Part shown: positions 1 through 6,303 of the stretch, in pieces
Position numbering within the stretch: position 1 is the first letter of the stretch
How the letters are laid out: each line of letters opens with the position of its first letter
Assembly (NCBI GenBank): GCA_034433995.1
Contig: DAOTZU010000054.1
Location: forward strand, 1 to 16,551
Source: DAOTZU01 sp034433995
GTDB lineage: Bacteria > Chloroflexota > Anaerolineae > UBA1429
Direction: 5' to 3'
Length of the DNA: 16,551 nucleotides
Position numbers and translations under genes: made by a program
The notes under the pieces: generated by a model
The model's input: only the letters and a program-made list of their open reading frames with translations
Database searches by the model: none
Told to the model about the DNA's origin: nothing

Positions 1-423
1 GATCTGTACACCTTTTGAGGCCAGCGATTGCAGAACCTCCATTTCATGCGGTGAAAGGCTAAGCTGGGGCAGCAGGCGCACCCTTCCGGGCGCCATGCCC
101 AGACAGCCGAGATTCAGCGCCGCGTAGGGCACGCCGGCCGAGTAAAGGCGGAGCGCCTCCTCCGGATCGGGCACAAGGACCATGGTGCCCTTGGGCGGCC
201 AGCGGGGATCATGCAAGAGGGCTTGGGGCGCCTCTTCCACGCCGCCCACCCACAGCGAGATGCCCGCCGGGGCCGCGGCCAACAGGGTGGCCCGCGCCCA
301 CGGATCTTGGGCAAGGCTCTCGGCTACCACGGCGATGCGCGCGGGCCGCAGGGCGCGCACCCAATTGAGGACCACCTGGCCGTGGAGCAGCCGGTCATCC
401 ACCCGCACCAGGAGAAACGACAC
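1..423 (-). CDS. PTS mannose/fructose/sorbose-family IIB component (3' end beyond window)
   Basis: Cytoplasmic phosphocarrier IIB of a mannose-family sugar phosphotransferase system; it accepts phosphate from IIA on a histidine and passes it to sugar entering through IIC/IID. The N-terminus reads MSFLLVRVDDRLLHGQV, the family signature RVDDRLLHGQ, with the phosphorylated histidine at residue 14. The following 125 residues have the usual IIB pattern, including a VLVPDPEEALRL segment near residue 82. The chosen start is GTG at 423, which overlaps the end of the IIA gene by 29 nt and gives the normal short N-terminus; its Shine-Dalgarno is weak. 141 codons are visible against about 160 in complete members, so only the last 15-20 residues are missing. 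IIC and IID would be expected to the left of the window. The sugar cannot be told from the sequence. Confidence 0.9.
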   Translation of the reverse strand, partial: MSFLLVRVDDRLLHGQVVLNWVRALRPARIAVVAESLAQDPWARATLLAAAPAGISLWVGGVEEAPQALLHDPRWPPKGTMVLVPDPEEALRLYSAGVPYAALNLGCLGMAPGRVRLLPQLSLSPHEMEVLQSLASKGVQI

Positions 424-847
424 CGCCGCTATTTTGCCCCATCCTCTCCAGATCACAGATACGCAGGTGCTCACTGCCGGCGCGCAACGCCGCGCGCGCA
501 AGTTCCTCCACCGAAGAGACCGCATGCCGCTGCAAAAGGGCTTCCAAGACCACGGGCAAGCTCATGCCGGCGACCAGGGCAACCTTGCCAGCGCATTCCT
601 CCCGCAGCAACTCCAAGGCCACCCGGTACGGTGTGCCGCCCAAGAGATCCGTCAGCACCAAGACGCCATCCGGCGAGGCCAGCGCGCGCAATACGTGATC
701 TATGCGTGCGCGCAAGGGGGCCGGCGCCTCGTCGGGGGCCAGGTCCAGCGCCTGCACCGCCTCAAGGCTTGGCCCCAAAATGCTTTCGGCTGCGCGCAAC
801 ATAGCACCCGCAAACGGCGCGTGAGCCACAAGGATCAATCCGATCAC
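395..847 (-). CDS. PTS mannose-family IIA component
   Basis: IIA phosphocarrier of the same mannose-family PTS, taking phosphate from HPr and handing it to IIB. The protein is 150 aa. MIGLILVAHAPFA at the N-terminus carries the active-site histidine at residue 9 (equivalent to His10 of the E. coli ManX IIA domain), and TDLLGGTPYRVAL at about 66-78 is the family's DLxGGTP motif. An in-frame ATG lies upstream at 901, but GTG at 847 is preferred: AGAGGGAGCAGG lies just upstream as ribosome binding site, the ATG would precede the promoter, and only the GTG puts the histidine at the normal distance from the N-terminus. It is the first gene of a leftward operon with IIB. IIA and IIB are separate genes rather than the IIAB fusion of enteric bacteria. 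HPr and EI are not in the window. Confidence 0.92.
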   Translation of the reverse strand: MIGLILVAHAPFAGAMLRAAESILGPSLEAVQALDLAPDEAPAPLRARIDHVLRALASPDGVLVLTDLLGGTPYRVALELLREECAGKVALVAGMSLPVVLEALLQRHAVSSVEELARAALRAGSEHLRICDLERMGQNSGGVVSPGAGG

Positions 848-868
848 CCTGCTCCCTCTTTCTGGCTG

Positions 869-898
869 AGTATAGCATGGCCAGCGAACCCTTGTCAA
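869..898 (-). promoter_or_regulatory. Promoter for the PTS operon
   Basis: On the minus strand TTGACA (898-893) and TATACT (874-869) are separated by 18 nt, a near-consensus sigma-70-type promoter. Transcription would start near 862, leaving a leader of about 15 nt before the GTG of the IIA gene. Confidence 0.7.
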
Positions 899-910
899 CA
901 ATCGGTTGAC
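894..910. promoter_or_regulatory. Palindrome GTCAAC-N5-GTTGAC shared by two divergent -35 boxes
   Basis: A perfect 6-bp inverted repeat with a 5-nt spacer. Each arm is most of a TTGAC -35 element, one for the leftward PTS promoter and one for the rightward larE promoter, so the symmetry may simply come from two back-to-back -35 boxes. The geometry would still let one bound protein cover both promoters at once. No regulator gene for it is seen in the window. Confidence 0.4.
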
Positions 911-934
911 GTAAACACCCCTCTGCCGTATAAT
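906..934 (+). promoter_or_regulatory. Promoter for the larE-larB-larC2 operon
   Basis: TTGACG (906-911) and a perfect TATAAT (929-934) are separated by exactly 17 nt. The start point would be near 941, giving a leader of about 48 nt before larE. A 10-bp palindrome, AATTGCAATT, at 932-941 overlaps the -10 box and start point and could be an operator, though it is short and AT-rich enough to be chance. Confidence 0.75.
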
Positions 935-988
935 TGCAATTCATCAAGCCTTCCAATGGGGACGGATCATCCCGGAAAGCGAGGAGAC

Positions 989-1816
989 ATGGAAGCCGAG
1001 CTCCAAGCCAAGGTGGCACGCCTGCGCGAGCTGATCGCCGGCTATGGGCGTGTGGCGGTGGCCTTTTCCGGCGGGGTGGATAGCAGCCTGCTGCTCGCCT
1101 TCTGCGTGGACGTATTGGGCCCGGAACGGGTGGTGGCGTTGACGGCCGATTCGCCCCTCTTGCCACGGGCCGAGTTGGCCATGGCCCAACGGATCGCCAA
1201 ATTGTTGGGCGCCCAGCACCGCATCGTGCCCTTCGACGATCTGGCCATCCCAGAGGTGGCCGCCAACCCTCCCAGGCGTTGCTACCACTGCAAACGGGCC
1301 CGCTTTGAGGCTTTGTTGGCCCTGCTCCGCGAGACCGAGGGAGCCCAACTGCTCCACGGCGAGAACGCCGACGATCACCTCGACTATCGTCCCGGCTCTT
1401 TGGCCGCCCAGGAGCTGGGCATTCCGGCGCCCTTGGCCCTGGCCGGCCTGGGCAAAGCCGAGATTCGCACTTTGGCCCGAGAGCGGGGCCTGCCCAACTG
1501 GGATTATCCTTCGGCGGCCTGTCTGGCCTCACGGTTCCCCTACGGCACCCCGTTGACCCGTGAAGGCCTGGAGCGTGTCGAAAAGGCCGAGACGCGCGTA
1601 CAGGAGCTCTTGCAGCGCCGCCAGGTGCGGGTGCGCGACCATTTCCCTCTGGCGCGCATCGAGGTGGCGCCGGAGGAGGTGGTTCGGGTTGCCTCGCCGG
1701 AGCTGCGCCCCGCCATCAGCGCCGCCCTGCACGAACTAGGGTATCGTTTTGTCACCGTGGATCTGGATGGTTACCGCATGGGGAGTTTGAACGATGGCAT
1801 CACAACAACCCGCTGA
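989..1816 (+). CDS. larE: LarE, ATP-dependent sacrificial sulfur transferase
   Basis: LarE adenylates the carboxylates of the pyridinium biscarboxylate intermediate made by LarB and converts them to thiocarboxylates during nickel-pincer nucleotide cofactor synthesis. In the Lactiplantibacillus plantarum enzyme the sulfur comes from a cysteine that becomes dehydroalanine. Here the 275-aa protein has the PP-loop SGGVDSS at 27-33, a CYHC motif at 98-101, and CLASRFPYG with Cys178 where the sacrificial cysteine is expected. Its length matches the family. Start ATG 989 has GAGGAG five nt after position 981; the frame is open far upstream (to 182), but that part lies antisense to the PTS genes and has no LarE similarity. 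The end overlaps larB by 23 nt, indicating translational coupling. Whether sulfur comes from Cys178 itself or from a bound Fe-S cluster, as proposed for some LarE proteins, cannot be settled from sequence. Confidence 0.95.
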   Translation: MEAELQAKVARLRELIAGYGRVAVAFSGGVDSSLLLAFCVDVLGPERVVALTADSPLLPRAELAMAQRIAKLLGAQHRIVPFDDLAIPEVAANPPRRCYHCKRARFEALLALLRETEGAQLLHGENADDHLDYRPGSLAAQELGIPAPLALAGLGKAEIRTLARERGLPNWDYPSAACLASRFPYGTPLTREGLERVEKAETRVQELLQRRQVRVRDHFPLARIEVAPEEVVRVASPELRPAISAALHELGYRFVTVDLDGYRMGSLNDGITTTR

Positions 1817-2528
1817 AAACGATCTCAACCGTGTCCCCTTTGCCCGCCCCGATTTTCAGCGCCACCGGCGCAAGGGCGTGCCGGAGGTGATCTTGTGCAG
1901 CAACAAGACGGTCCCTCAGGCGTTGAGCATCGCCGCCGCTTTCTTGGAGCGCACCGGTCGAGCCATCCTGAGCCGGGTCCCGCCCGAGCTGGAAGAGGCC
2001 TTGCGCCAACATTGCCCCTCCGAGCAATTAGAATGGTACCCGGCCTCCCGCACCGCCATCTTGCGGCGCGACGGTCAACGCGTGGCGCCGACGGGGGGAC
2101 GGGTGGGCATCCTCACTGCCGGCACCTCCGACCAGCCCATCGCCGAGGAGGCCGCCATCATCTGCCAAGAGATGGGCTGCACGGTCAAGACAGTCTATGA
2201 TGTGGGCGTGGCCGGCCTGCATCGTCTGTTCGATCCCCTCCAGGAGCTCATCGCCGAGGATGTGGACGTGATCATCGTGGCGGCGGGGATGGACGGCGCC
2301 CTTCCTTCGGTGGTGGCAGGATTGGTGGATGTGCCCGTCATCGGGCTGCCCACATCCGTGGGGTATGGCCTTGGCGGCAAAGGGGAGGCAGCGCTCCTTT
2401 CCATGCTGCAAACCTGCTCGCCGGGCCTGGCCGTGGTGAATATTGATAACGGCATCGGCGCCGGAGCCATCGCCGGCCTCATCGCCCGGCGCATGGCCGC
2501 AGCGCGAGGGCAGCAACATGCAACCTGA
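1794..2528 (+). CDS. larB: LarB, nicotinic acid adenine dinucleotide C5-carboxylase/hydrolase
   Basis: LarB carboxylates the pyridine ring of nicotinic acid adenine dinucleotide and cleaves the product to pyridinium-3,5-biscarboxylic acid mononucleotide, the first step of nickel-pincer cofactor synthesis. The 244-aa protein has the PurE-like (AIR carboxylase) C-terminal half typical of LarB: TAGTSDQPIAEEAA (108-121), DVGVAGLHRL (136-145), AGMDGALPSVVAGLVD (164-179), PTSVGYG (186-192) and VVNIDNGIGAG (214-224). Cys208 in QTCSPG is at the place of the cysteine that forms the covalent pyridine adduct in the characterised enzyme. At 35-39 it has CSNKT where many homologues read GEGKT, keeping the Lys-Thr. 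ATG 1794 lies inside the end of larE and is preceded by GGGGAG. It overlaps the next gene by 11 nt. Confidence 0.95.
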   Translation: MASQQPAENDLNRVPFARPDFQRHRRKGVPEVILCSNKTVPQALSIAAAFLERTGRAILSRVPPELEEALRQHCPSEQLEWYPASRTAILRRDGQRVAPTGGRVGILTAGTSDQPIAEEAAIICQEMGCTVKTVYDVGVAGLHRLFDPLQELIAEDVDVIIVAAGMDGALPSVVAGLVDVPVIGLPTSVGYGLGGKGEAALLSMLQTCSPGLAVVNIDNGIGAGAIAGLIARRMAAARGQQHAT

Positions 2529-2982
2529 GGAACCGCAGCACAGCCAAGATATGGTGATCCTGGTGGAGTGCAACCTGGACGACATGACCGGTGAGGCCCT
2601 GGGCTACGCCCTAGAGCGTTTGCTGGCCGCCGGAGCATTGGATGCCTGGTTCACGCCGGTCTATATGAAAAAGAACCGTCCCGGCGTGGTGCTCTCGGTG
2701 CTGTGCCGCCCGGCTGAACGGGCCATGTTCTGTGACCTTTTGCTGCGCGAGACCAGCACCCTGGGGGTGCGCTGGCGGCCGTACCGCCGGCAGATCGCCG
2801 AGCGACGCACGGACCAAGTGGTGACGCCCTGGGGCCCGGTGCGGCGCAAGCTCAAGATCTTGGCCGGCCAAGTGGTCGGCATCAAGCCAGAATACGAGGA
2901 CTGCGCTCGCCTGGCGCGGGACCACCAAATCCCCTTGGAGACGGTGTTTGAGGCTGCGCGGCGGTCGCCACCGCAGGAATGA
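2518..2982 (+). CDS. larC: LarC2: C-terminal half of the nickel-insertion protein LarC, as a separate gene
   Basis: LarC is a CTP-dependent cyclometallase that puts nickel into the pincer nucleotide. In L. plantarum it is encoded as two frames, LarC1 and LarC2, joined by programmed frameshifting; in many bacteria it is one protein of about 400 aa. This 154-aa product corresponds only to the LarC2 part: VECNLDDMTGEALGY (16-30), LLAAGALDAWFTPVYMKKNRPG (35-56), TLGVR (81-85), the strand region before VRRKL, and GIKPEYEDCARLA (121-133). Start ATG 2518 has GCGAGGG upstream and overlaps the end of larB, so there is no room for a LarC1 coding region between the two genes. An alternative start at 2551 would drop 11 unconserved residues. 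LarC1 must be elsewhere, absent, or replaced. No larA is visible in the window either. Confidence 0.88.
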   Translation: MQPEEPQHSQDMVILVECNLDDMTGEALGYALERLLAAGALDAWFTPVYMKKNRPGVVLSVLCRPAERAMFCDLLLRETSTLGVRWRPYRRQIAERRTDQVVTPWGPVRRKLKILAGQVVGIKPEYEDCARLARDHQIPLETVFEAARRSPPQE

Positions 2983-3023
2983 GACCTGGCCGGATGGACC
3001 ATCCGCCCCATCCAGCCAGGCTC
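2981..3023. terminator. Hairpin between convergent larC2 and secreted-protein genes
   Basis: The arms at 2981-2997 and 3008-3023 pair over about 16 bp with one bulged A and one mismatch, around a 10-nt loop. The hairpin starts inside the larC2 stop codon and ends six nt before the stop of the convergent gene, so it can serve both directions. There is no T-run on either side, so it is not a textbook intrinsic terminator. Confidence 0.5.
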
Positions 3024-3028
3024 CGATC

Positions 3029-3808
3029 CTAGTCGCCGCTCAGGACGAGGGGCAGATGCAGCCACCGTGGCTTGACCGGCGTCACGGTCGGCGTGGGCGT
3101 GGCGGTCGCGGTGGGGGTTGGCGTGGGCGTGTGGGTGGGCGTCGCCGTGGCGGTGGGAGTGGGTGTGGCCGTCTTGGGACAAAGGCGCGCATCGATCACC
3201 GCCACATGCGAGACCTCTGCCGGCAAGAGCATGCCGTCGGTGGCATATTCCAAGGTGTTGGTGATGAGCGTGCCGGTGCGCAATGAACTATATGTGTGGA
3301 GCATCAAACGCGCCTCCACCATCTGCCCCGGCTGGACGAGCTCGGCCCGCCAGATGATGGTATTGGTCTCGCTATCGAATTGGCCGGGGATGTTCCCGCC
3401 GATGCCCCCTACGGCGTACCACGTGCCCAACGGCACCCGGTCGGTGATGGTGAGGTTCGTCAAAGGCCCGATTTGGCCGGTGTTGGTCAGCCGAAAGGTG
3501 TAATAAAGGTTCCATCCAGGACACAAAGGCGAGGGTCCACCGGTGAACGAGACGCGGATCTGGGCCAATGGGTCCGGCGTGGAGGTGGCAGTGGGTGATG
3601 GCGTGATGGACGGAGTGAGAGTGGCCGTAGGAGTGATGGTGGCCGTCTCTGTGATGGCCGGTACCGTCTCCTCCAAAAGGGGCCGCACATTCGCCCCAGG
3701 GAACGGATCGGGGCGCCCGCCCCGCTCATCGGCGTGCACCCACAGTGCAGCCGCCAACCAGCACAGGACGAGAGCGCACATCAACAGCACGAGGGTCCGT
3801 TTGGTCAT
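3029..3808 (-). CDS. Secreted DUF11-like repeat protein with Thr-Pro linkers
   Basis: Predicted exported protein of 259 aa, function unknown. Residues 1-26 form a signal peptide (MTKR, hydrophobic core, likely cleavage after WVHA). Residues 55-80 are a Thr/Pro/Ser-rich linker. Residues 84-205 form a beta-rich domain like the DUF11/isopeptide surface repeats (LYYTFRLTNTGQIGPLTNLTITDRVPLGT is its core, spread over 101-129); two cysteines at 96 and 210 flank the domain and could pair. A second Thr-Pro linker (213-245) leads to the tail WLHLPLVLSGD. ATG 3808 is chosen over the longer frame starting at 3910 because GGGAG lies eight nt upstream and the signal peptide starts there. Such DUF11 modules usually occur in cell-surface proteins. 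The upstream repeats suggest control by phosphate starvation. It is not an enzyme as far as can be seen. Confidence 0.85.
   Translation of the reverse strand: MTKRTLVLLMCALVLCWLAAALWVHADERGGRPDPFPGANVRPLLEETVPAITETATITPTATLTPSITPSPTATSTPDPLAQIRVSFTGGPSPLCPGWNLYYTFRLTNTGQIGPLTNLTITDRVPLGTWYAVGGIGGNIPGQFDSETNTIIWRAELVQPGQMVEARLMLHTYSSLRTGTLITNTLEYATDGMLLPAEVSHVAVIDARLCPKTATPTPTATATPTHTPTPTPTATATPTPTVTPVKPRWLHLPLVLSGD
3074..3172 (-). repeat. Low-complexity repeat coding for the C-terminal Thr-Pro linker
   Basis: On the minus strand this stretch encodes alternating Thr-Pro with Ala, including two near-copies of TPTPTATATPT. The plus strand appears as GTGGGCGTGG-type tandem units. It is a coding linker, prone to slippage, rather than an independent repeat element. 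Confidence 0.8.
3572..3646 (-). repeat. Low-complexity repeat coding for the N-terminal Thr-Pro/Ser linker
   Basis: The second, shorter Thr/Pro/Ser-rich linker of the secreted protein (residues about 55-79), between the signal peptide region and the DUF11-like domain. Its DNA repeats loosely with the C-terminal linker. Confidence 0.7.
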
Positions 3809-3845
3809 CAGGCATACTCCCTTTATAGGATTCAACATTATCCAC

Positions 3846-3901
3846 ACTGTACCACAGGGAGATGACAGGAGGATGACAAACGGCCTACGGAACGATGACA
3901 G
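3846..3901 (-). promoter_or_regulatory. Pho-box-like promoter of the secreted-protein gene
   Basis: On the minus strand CTGTCAT (3901-3895), TTGTCAT (3879-3873) and CTGTCAT (3868-3862) lie on an exact 11-bp register, with the position between the first two (3890-3884) occupied by a poor match. The last two are separated by 4 nt. Exactly 10 nt after the last repeat comes TACAGT (3851-3846), a plausible -10. The same layout, two 7-bp CTGTCAT-like repeats 4 bp apart and a -10 ten bp on, is that of E. coli Pho-box promoters bound by PhoB. The start point would be near 3839, 31 nt before the ATG. Binding by a PhoB/PhoP-type regulator is inference; no such regulator is in the window. A GATAAT at 3844-3839 is an alternative -10. 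Confidence 0.55.
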
Positions 3902-3918
3902 ATCCGTCACATCGTTCC
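3889..3918. repeat. Inverted repeat GGAACGATG-N12-CATCGTTCC
   Basis: A perfect 9-bp inverted repeat around a 12-nt centre in the divergent intergenic region between the secreted-protein gene and pgi. It contains the farthest CTGTCAT repeat of the Pho-like promoter, so it may be a separate operator overlapping that site, or a small hairpin in a transcript. Confidence 0.45.
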
Positions 3919-3971
3919 CTGGCGCGTTCGGGGGGCGTTAAATTGGCCTGTTCTTTTCGCCTTCGGCCGAC

Positions 3972-4000
3972 TTGACGTTCCCGTGAGAACCGAGTAGTGT
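3972..4000 (+). promoter_or_regulatory. Candidate promoter for the pgi operon
   Basis: TTGACG (3972-3977) followed 17 nt later by TAGTGT (3995-4000). The -35 is strong, the -10 weak. The predicted start near 4007 is about 25 nt before the pgi ATG. The remainder of the 223-nt divergent intergenic region holds the Pho-like repeats and the inverted repeat. Confidence 0.45.
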
Positions 4001-4031
4001 AAACCAAACATCTTGATGGCGAGACGAGAGC

Positions 4032-5792
4032 ATGGCAGAGGAGCGCATCGCATTCGACAATCTGACCCAACCGGTATGGTATCGCCTCAACGCCCAAGAC
4101 CAAGCCGCCCTGGCCCAAGGGCTGAGCGCCCTGCAAGAGGCCAGGGCCGGGCGCCGCATCTGGGCCCGTGATGGCACCCTTTGGCTGCCGGCGGATTCCC
4201 CAGCCCTGGCAGAGGTGGAAAACCGTCTGGGGTGGTTGGAGCTGCCCACGGCCATGCTGGTGGATGTGCCCCGGCTGCGGGCCCTTGCTACGGAAGTGCA
4301 GGGGGCGCAAATCCGGCGGGTGGTGCTCCTGGGGATGGGCGGCAGCAGCCTGGCGCCGGAGGTCTTGCGGGAAGTTTTGGGCGTGGCGCCTGACCACCCG
4401 GATCTGGTGGTCTTGGATAGCACCGACCCCGGCCAGATTCGTCAGGCCACGGCAGGGGTGAGCCTGGCAGAGACGTTGTTCCTTGTCTCCAGCAAATCCG
4501 GCACCACCGTAGAGACCACCACCCTTTACGCCTATTTTCGCGCCGCGCTGCGCGACCACGTGGGCGAAGGGCGATGGCGTGACCATTTCATCGCCATCGC
4601 CGATCCCCACACACCCCTCAGCGAGCTTGCCCACAGCGAAGGGTTCCGCGCGTTGTATCAGAACCCGCCCGATATCGGCGGGCGCTACTCGGCGCTCTCT
4701 TATTTTGGCCTCGTCCCTGCAGCGCTCATCGGCGTGGATTTGGAGAGACTCCTCCGCCGGGCCAAGGAGATGGCCACCGCCTGTCGGGCCACGGTGCCCG
4801 TGGCCGAGAACCCCGGCATGATCCTGGGAGCCCTGATGGGAGAACTGGCCCGCCACCCCGCGGGGCCCAAGGACAAGCTCACCCTGCTCTGTTCGCCCCG
4901 CATGCAGCCCTTTGGCCCCTGGGCCGAGCAACTCATCGCCGAGAGCACCGGCAAGGAGGGACGCGGCATTTTGCCGGTGGAGGGCGAGCCTTGGCAAGAG
5001 GCCGGGCAGTATGGCGCGGACCGGTTGTTCGTCTTTTTGCGCCTGGCCGGCGATGAGAACGCCGCGCTCGACGACCTGGCGCGGGCCTTGATCGCCCTGG
5101 GGCGGCCGGTGATCCTCTGCCCCCTTGCCGACGTATACGACCTGGGGGGCCAATTCTGGTTATGGGAATTCGCCACAGCCATCGCGGGGCAGCGCCTGGG
5201 CATCAATCCCTTTGACCAGCCCAACGTGGAAGCGGCCAAGATACAGGCGCGCCAGGCCTTGGCGCGCTACCGCGAGACCCAATCCCTCCCCCAGGAGGAT
5301 CCTGTCTTGGCGGAAGGCGCCCTCACCTTCTACGGGCCGGATTATGCCGCCCGGCAAGCCACAGAGTATTTGCGGGCCTTTCTGGGCCAAGCGCGCCCCG
5401 GCGATTATGTCGCCCTGATGGCCTATATCGGTCGCAACCAAGAACACATCCAGCGCTTGCAACAACTGCGCGCATGCATCGGGGGCGCTCTCCGTGTGCC
5501 CGTCACCATCGGCTTTGGCCCTCGCTTCCTGCATAGCACCGGCCAATTCCACAAGGGTGGACCCAACACCGGCCTGATGATCCAACTTACCCAGGACGAA
5601 GCGCAAGACTTGCCCATCCCCGGCGAGGGCTATACCTTTGGCATCCTCAAACTGGCCCAGGCCCTGGGCGATCTTCAAGCCTTGCGCGAGGCGGGGCGAC
5701 GGGTGATCCGTGTGCACCTGGGGCAAGATGTGCCCACCGGCTTGGCGCAATTCCAAGAGAAATTGGCCCGGGCCTTGGAAGGGCTGCGCTAA
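4032..5792 (+). CDS. pgi: Glucose-6-phosphate isomerase, stand-alone form of the transaldolase-fused type
   Basis: Interconverts glucose 6-phosphate and fructose 6-phosphate in glycolysis, gluconeogenesis and the pentose phosphate pathway. The 586-aa protein has two SIS subdomains. Visible motifs are VVLLGMGGSSLAPEVL (97-112), SSKSGTTVETT (153-163, phosphate binding), GGRYSALSYFGL (216-227, the family signature), AEQLIAESTGKEGRGILPV (298-316, with the usual catalytic glutamate region), and HSTGQFHKGGPNTG (501-514, with the active-site histidine and substrate-binding lysine region). The long C-terminal part after about 400 and its motif order resemble the isomerase half of bifunctional transaldolase/Pgi proteins, but no transaldolase precedes it: upstream is a promoter region. 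The ATG at 4032 has only a purine-rich GAGACGAGAG as ribosome site. The stop is separated from the next start by a single base. Confidence 0.93.
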   Translation: MAEERIAFDNLTQPVWYRLNAQDQAALAQGLSALQEARAGRRIWARDGTLWLPADSPALAEVENRLGWLELPTAMLVDVPRLRALATEVQGAQIRRVVLLGMGGSSLAPEVLREVLGVAPDHPDLVVLDSTDPGQIRQATAGVSLAETLFLVSSKSGTTVETTTLYAYFRAALRDHVGEGRWRDHFIAIADPHTPLSELAHSEGFRALYQNPPDIGGRYSALSYFGLVPAALIGVDLERLLRRAKEMATACRATVPVAENPGMILGALMGELARHPAGPKDKLTLLCSPRMQPFGPWAEQLIAESTGKEGRGILPVEGEPWQEAGQYGADRLFVFLRLAGDENAALDDLARALIALGRPVILCPLADVYDLGGQFWLWEFATAIAGQRLGINPFDQPNVEAAKIQARQALARYRETQSLPQEDPVLAEGALTFYGPDYAARQATEYLRAFLGQARPGDYVALMAYIGRNQEHIQRLQQLRACIGGALRVPVTIGFGPRFLHSTGQFHKGGPNTGLMIQLTQDEAQDLPIPGEGYTFGILKLAQALGDLQALREAGRRVIRVHLGQDVPTGLAQFQEKLARALEGLR

Positions 5793-5793
5793 C

Positions 5794-6303
5794 ATGAAAA
5801 CCCTCCTCATCCTCCGCCACGGCAAGTCCTCTTGGAAAGAGGAAGGTCTCGCCGACCACGAGCGCCCGCTGGCGGCCAGGGGGAAACGGGAATCCCTGCG
5901 CATGGGTGAGGAGCTCGCCCGACGCCGACTTGTGCCCGATTTGGTGGTCTCCTCTCCGGCCAAAAGGGCCCGCAGCACGGCGCGGCGTGTCATCAAGGCC
6001 AGCGGTTACGCCGGCGAGCTGCTCCTTGAGCCGCGCTTCTATCTCACCGACCTGGGCACATGCCTGGCAGCCTTGGCCGCTTTGCCCCAAGAGGCGGGGA
6101 TGGTGTTGATCATCGGGCACAACCCTCTGTGGGAGGAACTGGTGTATCACCTCACCCGGCAGCCGGTGCATCTGCCGACGGCGGCCCTGGCGGTGGTGGA
6201 TCTGCCGATCCATACCTGGGCTGATATGACGTCCTCTGGAGAGGGCAGCTTGCGCTTGTTGCTCGATCCCAAGACCCTTACAGTGAGCCAAAATGATATC
6301 TGA
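5794..6303 (+). CDS. sixA: SixA-like phosphohistidine phosphatase (histidine phosphatase superfamily)
   Basis: Small cytoplasmic phosphatase of 169 aa in the branch of the histidine phosphatase superfamily that removes phosphate from phosphohistidines in signalling proteins. The N-terminal LILRHGKSSW gives the RHG catalytic motif with His9; SSPAKRARSTA (53-63) supplies the second arginine region, and IIGHNPLWEEL (106-116) the second catalytic histidine, His109. E. coli SixA acts on the HPt domain of ArcB and on the NPr protein of the nitrogen PTS. Here the gene overlaps the start of a hybrid histidine kinase and, elsewhere in the window, a sugar PTS is encoded, so both kinds of target are possible. 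The ATG lies two nt after the pgi stop, with GGAAGGG upstream. The KSSW after RHG is typical of this family. The true substrate is unknown. Confidence 0.85.
   Translation: MKTLLILRHGKSSWKEEGLADHERPLAARGKRESLRMGEELARRRLVPDLVVSSPAKRARSTARRVIKASGYAGELLLEPRFYLTDLGTCLAALAALPQEAGMVLIIGHNPLWEELVYHLTRQPVHLPTAALAVVDLPIHTWADMTSSGEGSLRLLLDPKTLTVSQNDI

Noticed and set aside
182..988. Plus-strand open frame continuous with larE, extending it to 544 aa
   Set aside because: It lies antisense to the PTS IIA and IIB genes, which have clear family motifs, and precedes both the larE promoter and the ribosome site at 981.
2443..2517. Longer start for larC2 inside larB
   Set aside because: The added N-terminus is only larB sequence in another frame; ATG 2518 has a good ribosome site and the LarC2 domain starts soon after.
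2518..2982. Frameshifted full-length larC, with LarC1 hidden in another frame
   Set aside because: The start lies inside the end of larB, leaving no sequence for LarC1, and downstream is a convergent gene.
3074..3172. Possible CRISPR or non-coding tandem repeat
   Set aside because: Units are short, irregular and in phase with a Thr-Pro coding linker; there are no unique spacers.
3885..5153. Minus-strand open frame of 422 codons opposite pgi
   Set aside because: Mirror frame of a GC-rich gene; no domain, no ribosome site, and composition expected of an antisense shadow. The same applies to long minus-strand frames at 6362-7882, 7928-8929, 8966-9919, 12385-14034 and 14044-15348.
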